From JAVVRP01 sp036654655 (lineage in GTDB: Bacteria; Bacillota; Clostridia; Christensenellales; UBA1242), in the NCBI GenBank assembly GCA_036654655.1, contig JAVVRP010000005.1, positions 1 to 60,810 on the forward strand: 60,810 nt of DNA, read 5' to 3'. Position 1 is the stretch's first letter. Each line of letters begins with the position of its first letter. The notes beneath the pieces are model-generated. The model ran no database searches. It had not been told where the DNA came from and saw only the letters and a list, made by a program, of their open reading frames with translations. This document shows, piece after piece, positions 6,951 through 14,741 of this stretch. The position numbers and the translations under genes were made by a program.

Positions 6951-9578
6951 TTAATCAAACAATTTTTTAACATAGGGCAGTGGAACAATTTTTAAAACTG
7001 TTCGGGACCTAGGCCCTGTTATTAAAAAGCACTCTCCAACGCCTGCTGTTACAATGGTGTTTTGCTCTTCCTGATTAATCTCTCCTGCTTTGCGATAAAG
7101 TTCCACAAGGTCGGTGATATCAACGGGGTTAAGTGAAAATATCATTGAATATTGGCTGGCATTGATAACTGCGGTGGACTGACGTTGAATTTCTTCCGAA
7201 CCAACAAAATCTTTTATGTTTTGGGTGATAATAATTTGCATTCCGTCATACTTTCTTATACGTTTTGCCATTTGTTGCATAAAGTCCAGCGCTATTGGAT
7301 ATTTTGGATTAATAAAAATATGCGCTTCATCAACTGCTACAATAATTTTTCTTTTAACTTTAAGTTTGGCATTAAACTCTTTATTTTTAACAATTTCATT
7401 CATTAAATAACGAAATATCAAAAGCATTTGTGCATTTGCAATAACTTGATTGTTGTTTGCTATTAATGATTGAAAATTAAAACAAACAAAATTTTCTCGT
7501 GTTACTATGCTGGTAGGTCCATTCCACAAATTAGAGTTTCTTCCACCAGTGGCAAACTTTCTTATGTAATTGCCAATTATTATTAGGTTGGTTTTGTGAT
7601 ATTCATTTGTTTCATTTACAATCTTTTTTTCAATTAATTCAAATAAATCGTCAAAAACTGGATAGTCGCCAGGCTTAAATTTTTCAAACTTTGTTTTAAA
7701 ATCTATACCCTTTTTTTTGTAAACTTCAACAACGCAACTGTTAAGCGTTTCAAATGCGTCAGAACTTATTCCTTCCAAAATAACCTTAAAAAATTGCTCC
7801 AAGAATTGAAGATGCAATGAAAACGAATCGTCAACCCCACCCTCATCCGATTCCAAACTTGTTGTTATGTGAAAGGGATTAATAATTCCCATCATTGATG
7901 AGCCAACATCAATCATTTTGCCATGTAAATTATTTACAAGAGTTGAATATTCATTTTCGGGGTCCAATATGAACACTTTTGTGTTATCCGCAGAAAAATT
8001 TGCTAGCAATGTTTTTGTTGCATAGGATTTTCCAGAACCTGACTTTCCAATTATTATTATATTGGAGTTAACTCTTTCGTAATCTCGTTTAAAAAAATCA
8101 ACAAAAACTGGATATTCATTATCACCAATATAAAATCCTTTTACGTCTTGCAAAGCGCCAGAAACAAATGGAAAAATTGCAGATAGTGTTGTTGTTGGAA
8201 TTCCTCTTTTTGTTTCTTTTATTGTATCTCGCATAGACACGTTTGAACTTACAAATGCATCAACCTGGCGTCCAAACAATTCACTACACTTAAAGCCTTC
8301 TTGCCTTAAAATTGCTCTAACTTCTTTTTTTGCAGGCTCTTCACAAATAATAAATGAATTAACATCAAATAATTGTTGATTGTTATTTTTCATGTCCATA
8401 AGTAAATTTTGAAGCGTTTCAAGGTGGGTTTTGTTTTCAATTATTTTAGAACTTACTCCGCTTCCAAAAAGTTTTCCTTGCATTTCTGCAATTGCTTTAT
8501 CAATTGCTTTTTCACTTTCAAACTTTGCAAGTGGGGTAATTTTTACATTTACGCGTGTTCTATCAAGTAAAAATAATGGTGCTCCCCAAGCATTTTGAAC
8601 TTGTAAAGGATAGTCGGAAATTACAAACTGCCTGTAAGGTTTGTTATTTATCAAAACTCTTGAAGCCTGAAATTTAACATTATTTGGCTTTGCCCAATCT
8701 GATTGACTTTGCATTGCAACGCCTTCTAGTTCTCGCTCATCAAATTCTTTTCCATAATTTGCTTTAAGAAAAACTGCTAATTCTTCTGTGGTTTCCAAGC
8801 GATGTGTAGACAATGAAGTAACGCTGTTTGCAAGAGTTGACATCATTGCATTCACAGTGTTTTCAAGTGCAACTTTATCTTTATCATACACAACAATATA
8901 AAAAAAGTCTTTATAAATTTTTTCGTTTCGATTGCTTGCTTCAAGATTTGTAACTCGCTCTTCAAAAACACCCGAACGCGCTTCAATTTCTGCGGGTGAC
9001 ATTTCTCCGTTGTATTGAAGTTCTAACAAATTATCATACTTTTTGTCCTCATTATAAATATAATTGTCCAAAATCATTGCTTTATTAATTTTCATAATTG
9101 AACAAACTTGTGTGGTGTTAAGCCTATGAAGCGCCTTTCCTATATTATCGAGCAAAAGTTCTTGCTTGTAAGAATCCAAAATTCCAAACTCTATTGGATT
9201 TACTTCAAACACTTGCGCATAATAATTTTTAAAACTTATGTATCTGCCTTCAACAATATCATCAAAAGGTAAAATTTGACTAATTGGAGCACTACCTTTA
9301 ATTTTTTCTTTTGAATATTTTTTTTGTTGTGCGCTAAACCTAAAAAGATGGAGCAACGTCATGTAAAATCTTTCGCCATCTGCAATTGGAACAAACATTG
9401 TTATGCAAATTAAAAGCCATGCTATCCCAATCCATATATTAATTAGTCCGCCAAAATTTGAACGAAAAAATATTATTGCAACAACAATGGCTATCACACC
9501 CAAAATTATATCAACTATTGTAATGTTTTTGAACAACTCAATTTTAATTTTTGTACGTTTTGGAATTATCTTTGCCAT
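6951..9578 (-). CDS. VirB4-like conjugation/secretion ATPase with N-terminal PrgI-like membrane segment
   Basis: VirB4/TraC-type ATPases energise type IV secretion. The 875-aa protein has two transmembrane helices near 19-38 and 43-64, a layout like PrgI proteins fused to VirB4. A VirB4 N-terminal region (about 100-480) follows, then the motor domain with Walker A GKSGSGKS at 511-518 and Walker B IIVAVDEAH at 745-753 (Asp750, Glu751). A late IIITQN motif sits near 782-787. GAGGAG precedes the ATG. The known partners (VirB6, VirD4, relaxase, VirB1-like hydrolase) are absent in this window; the only same-strand neighbour is a coiled-coil protein. It is therefore an orphan motor or a remnant, though the reading frame and motifs are intact. 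Confidence 0.88.
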   Translation of the reverse strand: MAKIIPKRTKIKIELFKNITIVDIILGVIAIVVAIIFFRSNFGGLINIWIGIAWLLICITMFVPIADGERFYMTLLHLFRFSAQQKKYSKEKIKGSAPISQILPFDDIVEGRYISFKNYYAQVFEVNPIEFGILDSYKQELLLDNIGKALHRLNTTQVCSIMKINKAMILDNYIYNEDKKYDNLLELQYNGEMSPAEIEARSGVFEERVTNLEASNRNEKIYKDFFYIVVYDKDKVALENTVNAMMSTLANSVTSLSTHRLETTEELAVFLKANYGKEFDERELEGVAMQSQSDWAKPNNVKFQASRVLINNKPYRQFVISDYPLQVQNAWGAPLFLLDRTRVNVKITPLAKFESEKAIDKAIAEMQGKLFGSGVSSKIIENKTHLETLQNLLMDMKNNNQQLFDVNSFIICEEPAKKEVRAILRQEGFKCSELFGRQVDAFVSSNVSMRDTIKETKRGIPTTTLSAIFPFVSGALQDVKGFYIGDNEYPVFVDFFKRDYERVNSNIIIIGKSGSGKSYATKTLLANFSADNTKVFILDPENEYSTLVNNLHGKMIDVGSSMMGIINPFHITTSLESDEGGVDDSFSLHLQFLEQFFKVILEGISSDAFETLNSCVVEVYKKKGIDFKTKFEKFKPGDYPVFDDLFELIEKKIVNETNEYHKTNLIIIGNYIRKFATGGRNSNLWNGPTSIVTRENFVCFNFQSLIANNNQVIANAQMLLIFRYLMNEIVKNKEFNAKLKVKRKIIVAVDEAHIFINPKYPIALDFMQQMAKRIRKYDGMQIIITQNIKDFVGSEEIQRQSTAVINASQYSMIFSLNPVDITDLVELYRKAGEINQEEQNTIVTAGVGECFLITGPRSRTVLKIVPLPYVKKLFD

Positions 9579-9643
9579 GTTTTCTCCTCATTTTGTTTGA
9601 TTATTGCAAATTTCACTAAATATCAAATTAATGTTACAAAACA

Positions 9644-9671
9644 AGTATATACATTTTTAACAAAAAAACAA
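9644..9671 (-). promoter_or_regulatory. Possible promoter of the VirB4-like gene
   Basis: TTGTTT (9666-9671) and TATACT (9644-9649) with a 16-bp spacer stand about 65 nt before the start on the minus strand. The -35 match is only partial. Confidence 0.45.
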
Positions 9672-9713
9672 AACATTTTATAACTTTTTTAAAAATGAAT
9701 TTGTATTATGTAA

Positions 9714-9750
9714 AAAAAAATTATCAAACATTACGCTCAATAATTTTTTT
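9714..9750 (-). terminator. Weak AT-only terminator after rplQ
   Basis: An 11-bp stem made only of A-T pairs encloses a 15-nt loop, and the minus strand ends in a run of T. It is the only hairpin found downstream of the 32-gene ribosomal protein operon. Confidence 0.4.
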
Positions 9751-9769
9751 AATAGTTTTTAACATTAAA

Positions 9770-10279
9770 TTAAATAAGTTCAACAATTGCAACTGGTGCG
9801 GAATCACCACGGCGCATTCCAAGTTTTGTTACCCTTGTGTATCCGCCTGCTGTTCCAAGTTCTTTTGAACGTTCTGCATATTTTGGTGCATAAACGTTAA
9901 AGATTTTTTCTATTAGTGGATGATTTACACCTTTAACACGCTCGTCAAACTTTGCTTTTGATTCTTTTGGCAAACGCTGTTCTTGTTTATCATACAAAAA
10001 TGCCATAAGTTGACGTCTTGCAGAAAGTTTTTTTGAACCGTCATTAATAACTTCAACCTGAACCATGTTACCTTTGTCATCTTTAACTGTTTTAGACACC
10101 TTTACGGTATCTGTGTAAGTGTTAATTGCTTTTGTTAACAACTTTTCGGCTTTTGAAGCAACTGATTTTGCTTTAACAAGCGTTGTTTCAATTTTGCCGT
10201 ACCACAAAAAGTCGGTCACTAATCCACGAAGAAGTGCCATTTTTTCTTTTGATGGTCGTCCTAATTTGTCATTTGCCAT
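9770..10279 (-). CDS. rplQ: 50S ribosomal protein L17, extended form
   Basis: L17 is a large-subunit protein near the exit tunnel. The start (MANDKLGRPSKEKMALLRGL) and end (GGYTRVTKLGMRRGDSAPVAIVEL) are diagnostic. At 169 residues it is about 40-50 longer than the usual 120-130. The extra sequence lies in the middle (about residues 58-110, VKVSKTVKDDKGNMVQVE onward). It is the last gene of the operon. Its GAGGAG ribosome binding site is made of the last two Glu codons of rpoA, which suggests coupled translation. Confidence 0.97.
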   Translation of the reverse strand: MANDKLGRPSKEKMALLRGLVTDFLWYGKIETTLVKAKSVASKAEKLLTKAINTYTDTVKVSKTVKDDKGNMVQVEVINDGSKKLSARRQLMAFLYDKQEQRLPKESKAKFDERVKGVNHPLIEKIFNVYAPKYAERSKELGTAGGYTRVTKLGMRRGDSAPVAIVELI

Positions 10280-10282
10280 TTT

Positions 10283-11236
10283 TTACTCCTCATTCGATTT
10301 AAGTTCAAGCCCAAGGTCTTTAAGTTTGCCAACAACTTCTTCAATGGATTTTAGCCCAAGGTTGCGGACTTTTAACATATCATCTTTTGATTTTTTTAAA
10401 AGATCTTCAATTGTGTTTATGCTTGCTCTTTTTAAACAATTATAAGAACGAACAGAAAGATCCATTTCTTCTATTGGCATTTCAAGCATTTTTGTTTTTG
10501 GAGAATCTTCCTTGGAAACCATTATTTCAACGCCCTTAACTTCTTCACAAAGGTCAACAAACAATTCCAAATGCTCTTGAACAATTTTTCCTGCCAAACT
10601 AACAACTTCTCTTGCAGTTACCGTTCCGTTTGTTTCAACTTCTAATGTAAGTTTATCAAAATCTATGCTTTGGCCAACGCGAGTACTTTCTATTGCATAA
10701 TTAACTTTTCTTATTGGTGAATACAATGAATCAACTGCAATATAATCTACGCTGTCTACTCTTTCTTTGTTTTGCGAATTTGGAACATAACCTCTCCCAC
10801 AGCCAACAAGAATTTCCATTTCAAGTTTTGCACCTTCGTCTAGCGTGCAAATAAGTTGGTCGGGGTTTATAACCTGAATTTCACTTGTCACTTTAAAGTC
10901 GCTTGCCTTAACTGGGCCTGGTGTTGATCTGTTAATTTTCATGGTTGTTAAAAATTCCCTAGAAGGATTGTCACATTTTATTGCAATTCCTTTAACATTC
11001 AAAACAATTTCAACAACATCTTCTGCAACTCCCGGAATAGTTGAAAACTCATGAGGTACACCTGCAATTCTGATTGCTATTGGTGCAGTGCCCGGAAGTG
11101 CTGACATAAGAGTTCTTCGCATTGCATTTCCTATTGTTATTCCCGAGCCTCTTTCAAGTGGTTCAACAATGAATCTTGCAAAATTCCCTTTATCAGTTTC
11201 TTCACAACTAATTCTTGGTTTTTCAATTTCTATCAT
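10283..11236 (-). CDS. rpoA: RNA polymerase alpha subunit
   Basis: The alpha dimer scaffolds RNA polymerase and its C-terminal domain contacts UP elements and activators. The start is the ATG at 11236, seven bases after AAGGAG, rather than an upstream in-frame TTG. The 317-aa product has the N-terminal assembly domain (FARFIVEPLERGSGITIGNA near the start, then RRTLMSALPG) and the C-terminal helix-hairpin-helix domain (ELSVR-type MDLSVRSYNCLKRA, then VRNLGLKSIEEV). It sits in the classical place between rpsD and rplQ. Confidence 0.98.
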   Translation of the reverse strand: MIEIEKPRISCEETDKGNFARFIVEPLERGSGITIGNAMRRTLMSALPGTAPIAIRIAGVPHEFSTIPGVAEDVVEIVLNVKGIAIKCDNPSREFLTTMKINRSTPGPVKASDFKVTSEIQVINPDQLICTLDEGAKLEMEILVGCGRGYVPNSQNKERVDSVDYIAVDSLYSPIRKVNYAIESTRVGQSIDFDKLTLEVETNGTVTAREVVSLAGKIVQEHLELFVDLCEEVKGVEIMVSKEDSPKTKMLEMPIEEMDLSVRSYNCLKRASINTIEDLLKKSKDDMLKVRNLGLKSIEEVVGKLKDLGLELKSNEE

Positions 11237-11251
11237 ATTTTTCTCCTTCAA

Positions 11252-11872
11252 TTATTTTGAATAAAGTTCAACAATCAAATGCTCTTTAATATCCATGTCA
11301 ATATCTGCACGTGTTGGAAGTGAAACAACTTTACCTTTAAGTTCATCGCTATTAAATTCCAACCATTTTGGCATAACAATTTTCATGCCTCTAAGTTCCT
11401 TAAACATTTCCAAATTTGTTTTATTTGCCTTGATTGCAATTTCATCGTTCATATTAACTAAATATGAAGGAATGTTAACTGTTTTTCCATTTACTGTAAT
11501 TTGTGCGTGATTTACAATTTGACGGCACTCAGAACGGCTTGAACCAATGCCCATACGATAACAAACATTGTCTAACCTACGTTCAATAAGCATAAGCATG
11601 TTTTCACCTGTTTTGCCTCTTTGACGTTCTGCTTCAACATAATATCCATGAAATTGTTTTTCCAAAATTCCGTATGTTTTTTTTACTTTTTGCTTTTCTC
11701 GAAGTTGAATTCCGTATTCTGAAATACGCTTTCTTGATGCGCCATGTTGCCCTGGAACAACTGGACGGCGTTCCATTGCACATTTTTTTGTTGTGCAACG
11801 CTCTCCTTTAAGGAAAAGTTTACAACCCTCACGGCGGCACTCTCTACAATCTGCGCCTATCATTTTTGCCAT
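11252..11872 (-). CDS. rpsD: 30S ribosomal protein S4 (zinc-binding type)
   Basis: S4 starts small-subunit assembly on 16S rRNA. The 206-aa product keeps four N-terminal cysteines spaced as a zinc site (Cys9, Cys12, Cys26, Cys31) and the S4 RNA-binding fold (RLDNVCYRMGIGSSRSECRQ). Here S4 lies inside the alpha operon, as in E. coli, whereas in Bacillus it is elsewhere. AAGGAG precedes the ATG, 12 nt after rpsK. Confidence 0.98.
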   Translation of the reverse strand: MAKMIGADCRECRREGCKLFLKGERCTTKKCAMERRPVVPGQHGASRKRISEYGIQLREKQKVKKTYGILEKQFHGYYVEAERQRGKTGENMLMLIERRLDNVCYRMGIGSSRSECRQIVNHAQITVNGKTVNIPSYLVNMNDEIAIKANKTNLEMFKELRGMKIVMPKWLEFNSDELKGKVVSLPTRADIDMDIKEHLIVELYSK

Positions 11873-11884
11873 TTATTTTCTCCT

Positions 11885-12283
11885 TTAAATTCTTCTTGCT
11901 TTTGGTGGACGACACCCGTTGTGTGGGATTGGCGAAACATCTTTAATGCTTGTTACATTAATTTCCGCCGAGCCTATTGCTCTTATTGCGCTTTCTCTGC
12001 CATTGCCTGGACCTTTAACAAAAACGTCAACGCTTCTAATTCCTTGGTCACGTGCTGTTTTCGCTGCGTTTTCAACACATTGCTGTGCTGCAAAAGGCGT
12101 GCTCTTTTTGCTTCCTTTAAATCCAAATTTTCCACTTGATGCCCATGAAAGAGTGTTTCCTTCGCAATCTGTGAATGTAACAAGTGTATTGTTAAAAGAA
12201 CTTTTTATGTGACATTGACCTTTGTCAATGTTTTTACTTATTCTTTTCTTTTTAACTGTTGCTTTTTTTACTACTGTTTCCAT
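11885..12283 (-). CDS. rpsK: 30S ribosomal protein S11
   Basis: S11 lies on the platform near the mRNA exit. The 132-aa product shows GQCHIKSSFNNTLVTFTD near the start, DVFVKGPGNGRESAIRA in the middle and the basic end NGCRPPKARRI. The ribosome binding site GAGGAA overlaps the rpsM stop region, in keeping with coupled translation. Confidence 0.98.
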   Translation of the reverse strand: METVVKKATVKKKRISKNIDKGQCHIKSSFNNTLVTFTDCEGNTLSWASSGKFGFKGSKKSTPFAAQQCVENAAKTARDQGIRSVDVFVKGPGNGRESAIRAIGSAEINVTSIKDVSPIPHNGCRPPKARRI

Positions 12284-12293
12284 TTGTCATTCC

Positions 12294-12674
12294 TCACTTT
12301 GCAACTTTTTTGGCATTTCCGCCAACGACTTTTCTTGGGCCTTTTCTTGTTCGTGCATTTGTTCTTGTGTTCTGTCCACGAACTGGTAAACCCTTACGGT
12401 GCCTAATTCCACGATAGCAACCAATATCAGACAAACGCTTAATATCCATTGATGATTCTTTTCTTTTATCGCCTTCTACCGCATAGTTCTTTTCTATGTG
12501 ATTTCTAAGGGCTGCCACGTCAGAGTCGGTTAAATCCTTAACTCTTACGTCTGGATTAACTTTTGTTGCAACTAAAATTTTGCTTGCAGTTATTCTGCCT
12601 ATACCATAAATATAGGTTAATCCAATTTCAATTCTTTTCTCTCTGGGCAAATCAACGCCAGCGATTCTTGCCAT
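12294..12674 (-). CDS. rpsM: 30S ribosomal protein S13
   Basis: S13 sits in the head of the 30S subunit and contacts P-site tRNA. The start is the ATG at 12674, which follows GGAGG and opens with the canonical MARIAGVDLPREKR. The open frame further upstream lacks family similarity. The 126-aa product contains TYIYGIGRITASKIL and the end GQNTRTNARTRKGPRK. Confidence 0.98.
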   Translation of the reverse strand: MARIAGVDLPREKRIEIGLTYIYGIGRITASKILVATKVNPDVRVKDLTDSDVAALRNHIEKNYAVEGDKRKESSMDIKRLSDIGCYRGIRHRKGLPVRGQNTRTNARTRKGPRKVVGGNAKKVAK

Positions 12675-12755
12675 ATTTTTCCTCCAAAAAAAATTTTTAT
12701 ATTTTCCACGTCTGCAAAGTGCTTTTTGCACTCGCCGCTTGCAAAACGATTATTC

Positions 12756-12872
12756 TTAACCTTGTGTTTGTTTGTGAGATTTATCCTTTGTGCAAATAAC
12801 CATAACTTTTCCTTCTCGCTTAATCACCTTGCATTTGTCACACATTGGCTTTACTGATGCTCTTACTTTCAT
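12756..12872 (-). CDS. rpmJ: 50S ribosomal protein L36 (zinc type)
   Basis: This 38-codon gene is too short for most ORF finders. Read on the minus strand it gives MKVRASVKPMCDKCKVIKR, then a basic end KDKSHKQTQG. Cys11, Cys14, Cys27 and His33 form the expected zinc ribbon. AAGGAG stands 7 nt before the ATG. It sits in the classical place between infA and rpsM. Confidence 0.97.
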   Translation of the reverse strand: MKVRASVKPMCDKCKVIKREGKVMVICTKDKSHKQTQG

Positions 12873-12885
12873 TTTTTTCTCCTTT

Positions 12886-13107
12886 TTAACTTCTGCCTCT
12901 CCACGTAATTCTTCCGCGTGTGAGATCGTATGGGCTCATTTCAACTTTAACTTTGTCACTTTCAATAACTTTAATTGAATTTTTTCTTAGTTTACCTGAA
13001 ATATATGCAGTTATAACATGCCCATTTGTTAGCCTGACCAAAAATGTGGTGTTTGGAAGGGCTTCTTCCACCACTCCTTCAAATTCAATCATATCTTCTC
13101 TGGACAT
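12886..13107 (-). CDS. infA: Translation initiation factor IF-1
   Basis: IF-1 blocks the A site during initiation. The 73-aa S1/OB-fold protein has the standard sequence: MSREDMIEFEGVVEEALPN at the start, ISGKLRKNSIKV in the middle, and SPYDLTRGRITWR at the end. Its first 19 nt overlap the end of the upstream KOW gene, and AGGGAG supplies the ribosome binding site. Confidence 0.98.
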   Translation of the reverse strand: MSREDMIEFEGVVEEALPNTTFLVRLTNGHVITAYISGKLRKNSIKVIESDKVKVEMSPYDLTRGRITWRGRS

Positions 13108-13376
13108 ATTTTATTGCTCCCTTTGTTTGTTAAGTTTTTAAGTGTGGTAGCCACTTTTGCATCATCTGCTTTGTTTGCCATCAACGCTTTTGCAAGTTCA
13201 TCGTCAAATTTAATAAATTTTAGATGTTTTTTGTTTTTTTGTTTTTGTTTGTTAAGTTTTTTTGTTGTCCCGTTTGCAATGCTAATTGTTTTGTTTACAC
13301 TTAATATTACAAACAACTCAGATTTATCGTGCCCCGCAAGGCTTTGAACAATATCGCCTACTTTAAGATCAACCAT
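13089..13376 (-). CDS. KOW-domain (L14e/L6e-like) RNA-binding protein
   Basis: The 95-aa basic product starts MVDLKVGDIVQSLAGHDKSE, the KOW pattern used to bind RNA in L14e-like proteins, followed by a Lys/Asn/Gln-rich linker. A small KOW gene at exactly this place between map and infA is characteristic of Clostridia. It overlaps map by 8 nt and infA by 19 nt, so all three are tightly coupled. Its function is not established; an accessory ribosome or RNA role is inferred. Confidence 0.82.
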   Translation of the reverse strand: MVDLKVGDIVQSLAGHDKSELFVILSVNKTISIANGTTKKLNKQKQKNKKHLKFIKFDDELAKALMANKADDAKVATTLKNLTNKGSNKICPEKI

Positions 13377-14115
13377 CTGTTAACACCTCAACACCATTTT
13401 TTGTTATTAAAACTGTGTTTTCATGGTGCGAACTTGGTTTTCCGTCGGCTGTTATTATTCCCCAGCCATCAGCGCACTGATATATGTTTTTTGTGCCCAA
13501 GTTTAACATCGGCTCAATTGCAAGCGTTGCATTTTCTACAACATGCTCACCAGAATTTGCTTTGCCATAGTTTGGTATTTGTGGATCTTCATGAAGTTTT
13601 TGTCCAACTCCATGGCCAACCAACTCCCTAACCACGCCAAGCCCGTTGCTCTCTGCAAATCTTTGAATTGCATTTGAAACTTCGCCCAGCCTCCCACCAA
13701 CTTTTAAGTGTTTAATCCCCTCATAAAAACTTTGTTTTGTTAAATTTATAAGTTTTTGTTTTTCTTCGGAAATCATTCCCACTGGAAAGGTTCTTGCTGC
13801 ATCGGTGTGCATTCCTTTGTAACATACTCCAACATCAACTGAAATTATGTCTCCACATTTTAAAACAACATTGTTGTTAGGTATGCCATGAACCACAATT
13901 TCATTTAGCGAAGTGCATATGCTTGCTGGAAATCCATTATAGTTTAAAAACGATGGAACTGCACCTTTATCTATTATATATTTTTCTGCAATTTTGTCAA
14001 GTTCTAATGTTGAAATATTTGGCTGAATTTTACATTCCAACAAATTTAATGTTTCGCTTAATATTTTGCCAGAAATTCTCATTAATTCAATTTCTTTTTC
14101 TGTGTTTTGTCTCAC
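13369..14115 (-). CDS. map: Methionine aminopeptidase, type I
   Basis: Map removes the initiator methionine from nascent proteins. The 248-aa product keeps all five metal ligands: Asp94 (SVDVG), Asp105 (HTDAARTF), His168 (GHGVG), Glu201 (AIEP) and Glu232 (HENTVL), plus His76 (VVHGIPN). There is no N-terminal zinc or SH3 extension. It uses a GTG start that overlaps the adk stop (GTGA), with GAGGT upstream, so translation is coupled to adk. Confidence 0.97.
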   Translation of the reverse strand: MRQNTEKEIELMRISGKILSETLNLLECKIQPNISTLELDKIAEKYIIDKGAVPSFLNYNGFPASICTSLNEIVVHGIPNNNVVLKCGDIISVDVGVCYKGMHTDAARTFPVGMISEEKQKLINLTKQSFYEGIKHLKVGGRLGEVSNAIQRFAESNGLGVVRELVGHGVGQKLHEDPQIPNYGKANSGEHVVENATLAIEPMLNLGTKNIYQCADGWGIITADGKPSSHHENTVLITKNGVEVLTDG

Positions 14116-14741
14116 TGTTTTACCTCGTTAATAGCGTTTGCAACTTTTGCAAACACTTGTTCAACACTTCCGCTTGCATCAATACTTATCAGCCTTCCAA
14201 GTTTTTTGTATTGGTTTACAACTGGAAGTGTTTGGCTTTTATATTCTTTCATTCTGGTTTCTAAAACTAAAAGACTATCGTCTTTTCGTTTTTGCAATTT
14301 AATATTGCACACTGGACAAACAGTTGCCTTGTCAAGTTTTGTGTTATACGTTTTGCCACATTTGCAACAATAACTTCTGGTGTTTATTCTATTTTTTATT
14401 TCCTTATCAGAAAGTTTGAAAAACAAGGCAATATCTGGCTTTGCAAACTGCTCCAACTGGTCAAGTTGATTTATTGTTCGGGGGAAGCCATCAAGCAAAT
14501 AGTTTTTTTCACAGTCTTTTTGTTTTAGTCTACTTTTAACCATGTCAATGGTTATTTCATCTGGAACAATAAGCCCTTTTGAAAATATTGGTTCAACCAA
14601 ATCAGCAAATTTTTTGTTAAAACTAGAACGCTCCCTAAGCATTCCACCAACTGAAAGTGGCACAAGCCCATATTTTTGCTGAATTAATTTTGCCTGAGTA
14701 CCTTTACCACTTCCCGGTGGACCAATTAAAACAATTTTCAT
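14112..14741 (-). CDS. adk: Adenylate kinase (zinc LID type)
   Basis: Adk interconverts ATP, AMP and ADP. The 209-aa product has the P-loop GPPGSGKGT (7-15), DGFPRT (84-89) and a LID with four cysteines (Cys125, Cys128, Cys142, Cys145) that should bind zinc. The AMP-binding segment is unusual. The common STGDMLR reads SVGGMLR, so the Thr and Asp are replaced by Val and Gly, and the AGKLV segment reads KGLIV. The ATG shares one base with the secY stop (TAATG). Identity is secure; the AMP pocket deserves attention. Confidence 0.95.
   Translation of the reverse strand: MKIVLIGPPGSGKGTQAKLIQQKYGLVPLSVGGMLRERSSFNKKFADLVEPIFSKGLIVPDEITIDMVKSRLKQKDCEKNYLLDGFPRTINQLDQLEQFAKPDIALFFKLSDKEIKNRINTRSYCCKCGKTYNTKLDKATVCPVCNIKLQKRKDDSLLVLETRMKEYKSQTLPVVNQYKKLGRLISIDASGSVEQVFAKVANAINEVKQ

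Noticed and set aside
6951..9578. VirB4-like gene as part of a complete integrated conjugative element
   Set aside because: No relaxase, coupling protein, integrase, attachment repeats or further transfer genes are visible on either side within the window.
10119..10445. Plus-strand open frames across the ribosomal operon (for example 10119-10445, 18530-19018, 21373-21837)
   Set aside because: They are shadow frames opposite conserved ribosomal protein genes and lack ribosome binding sites and family similarity.
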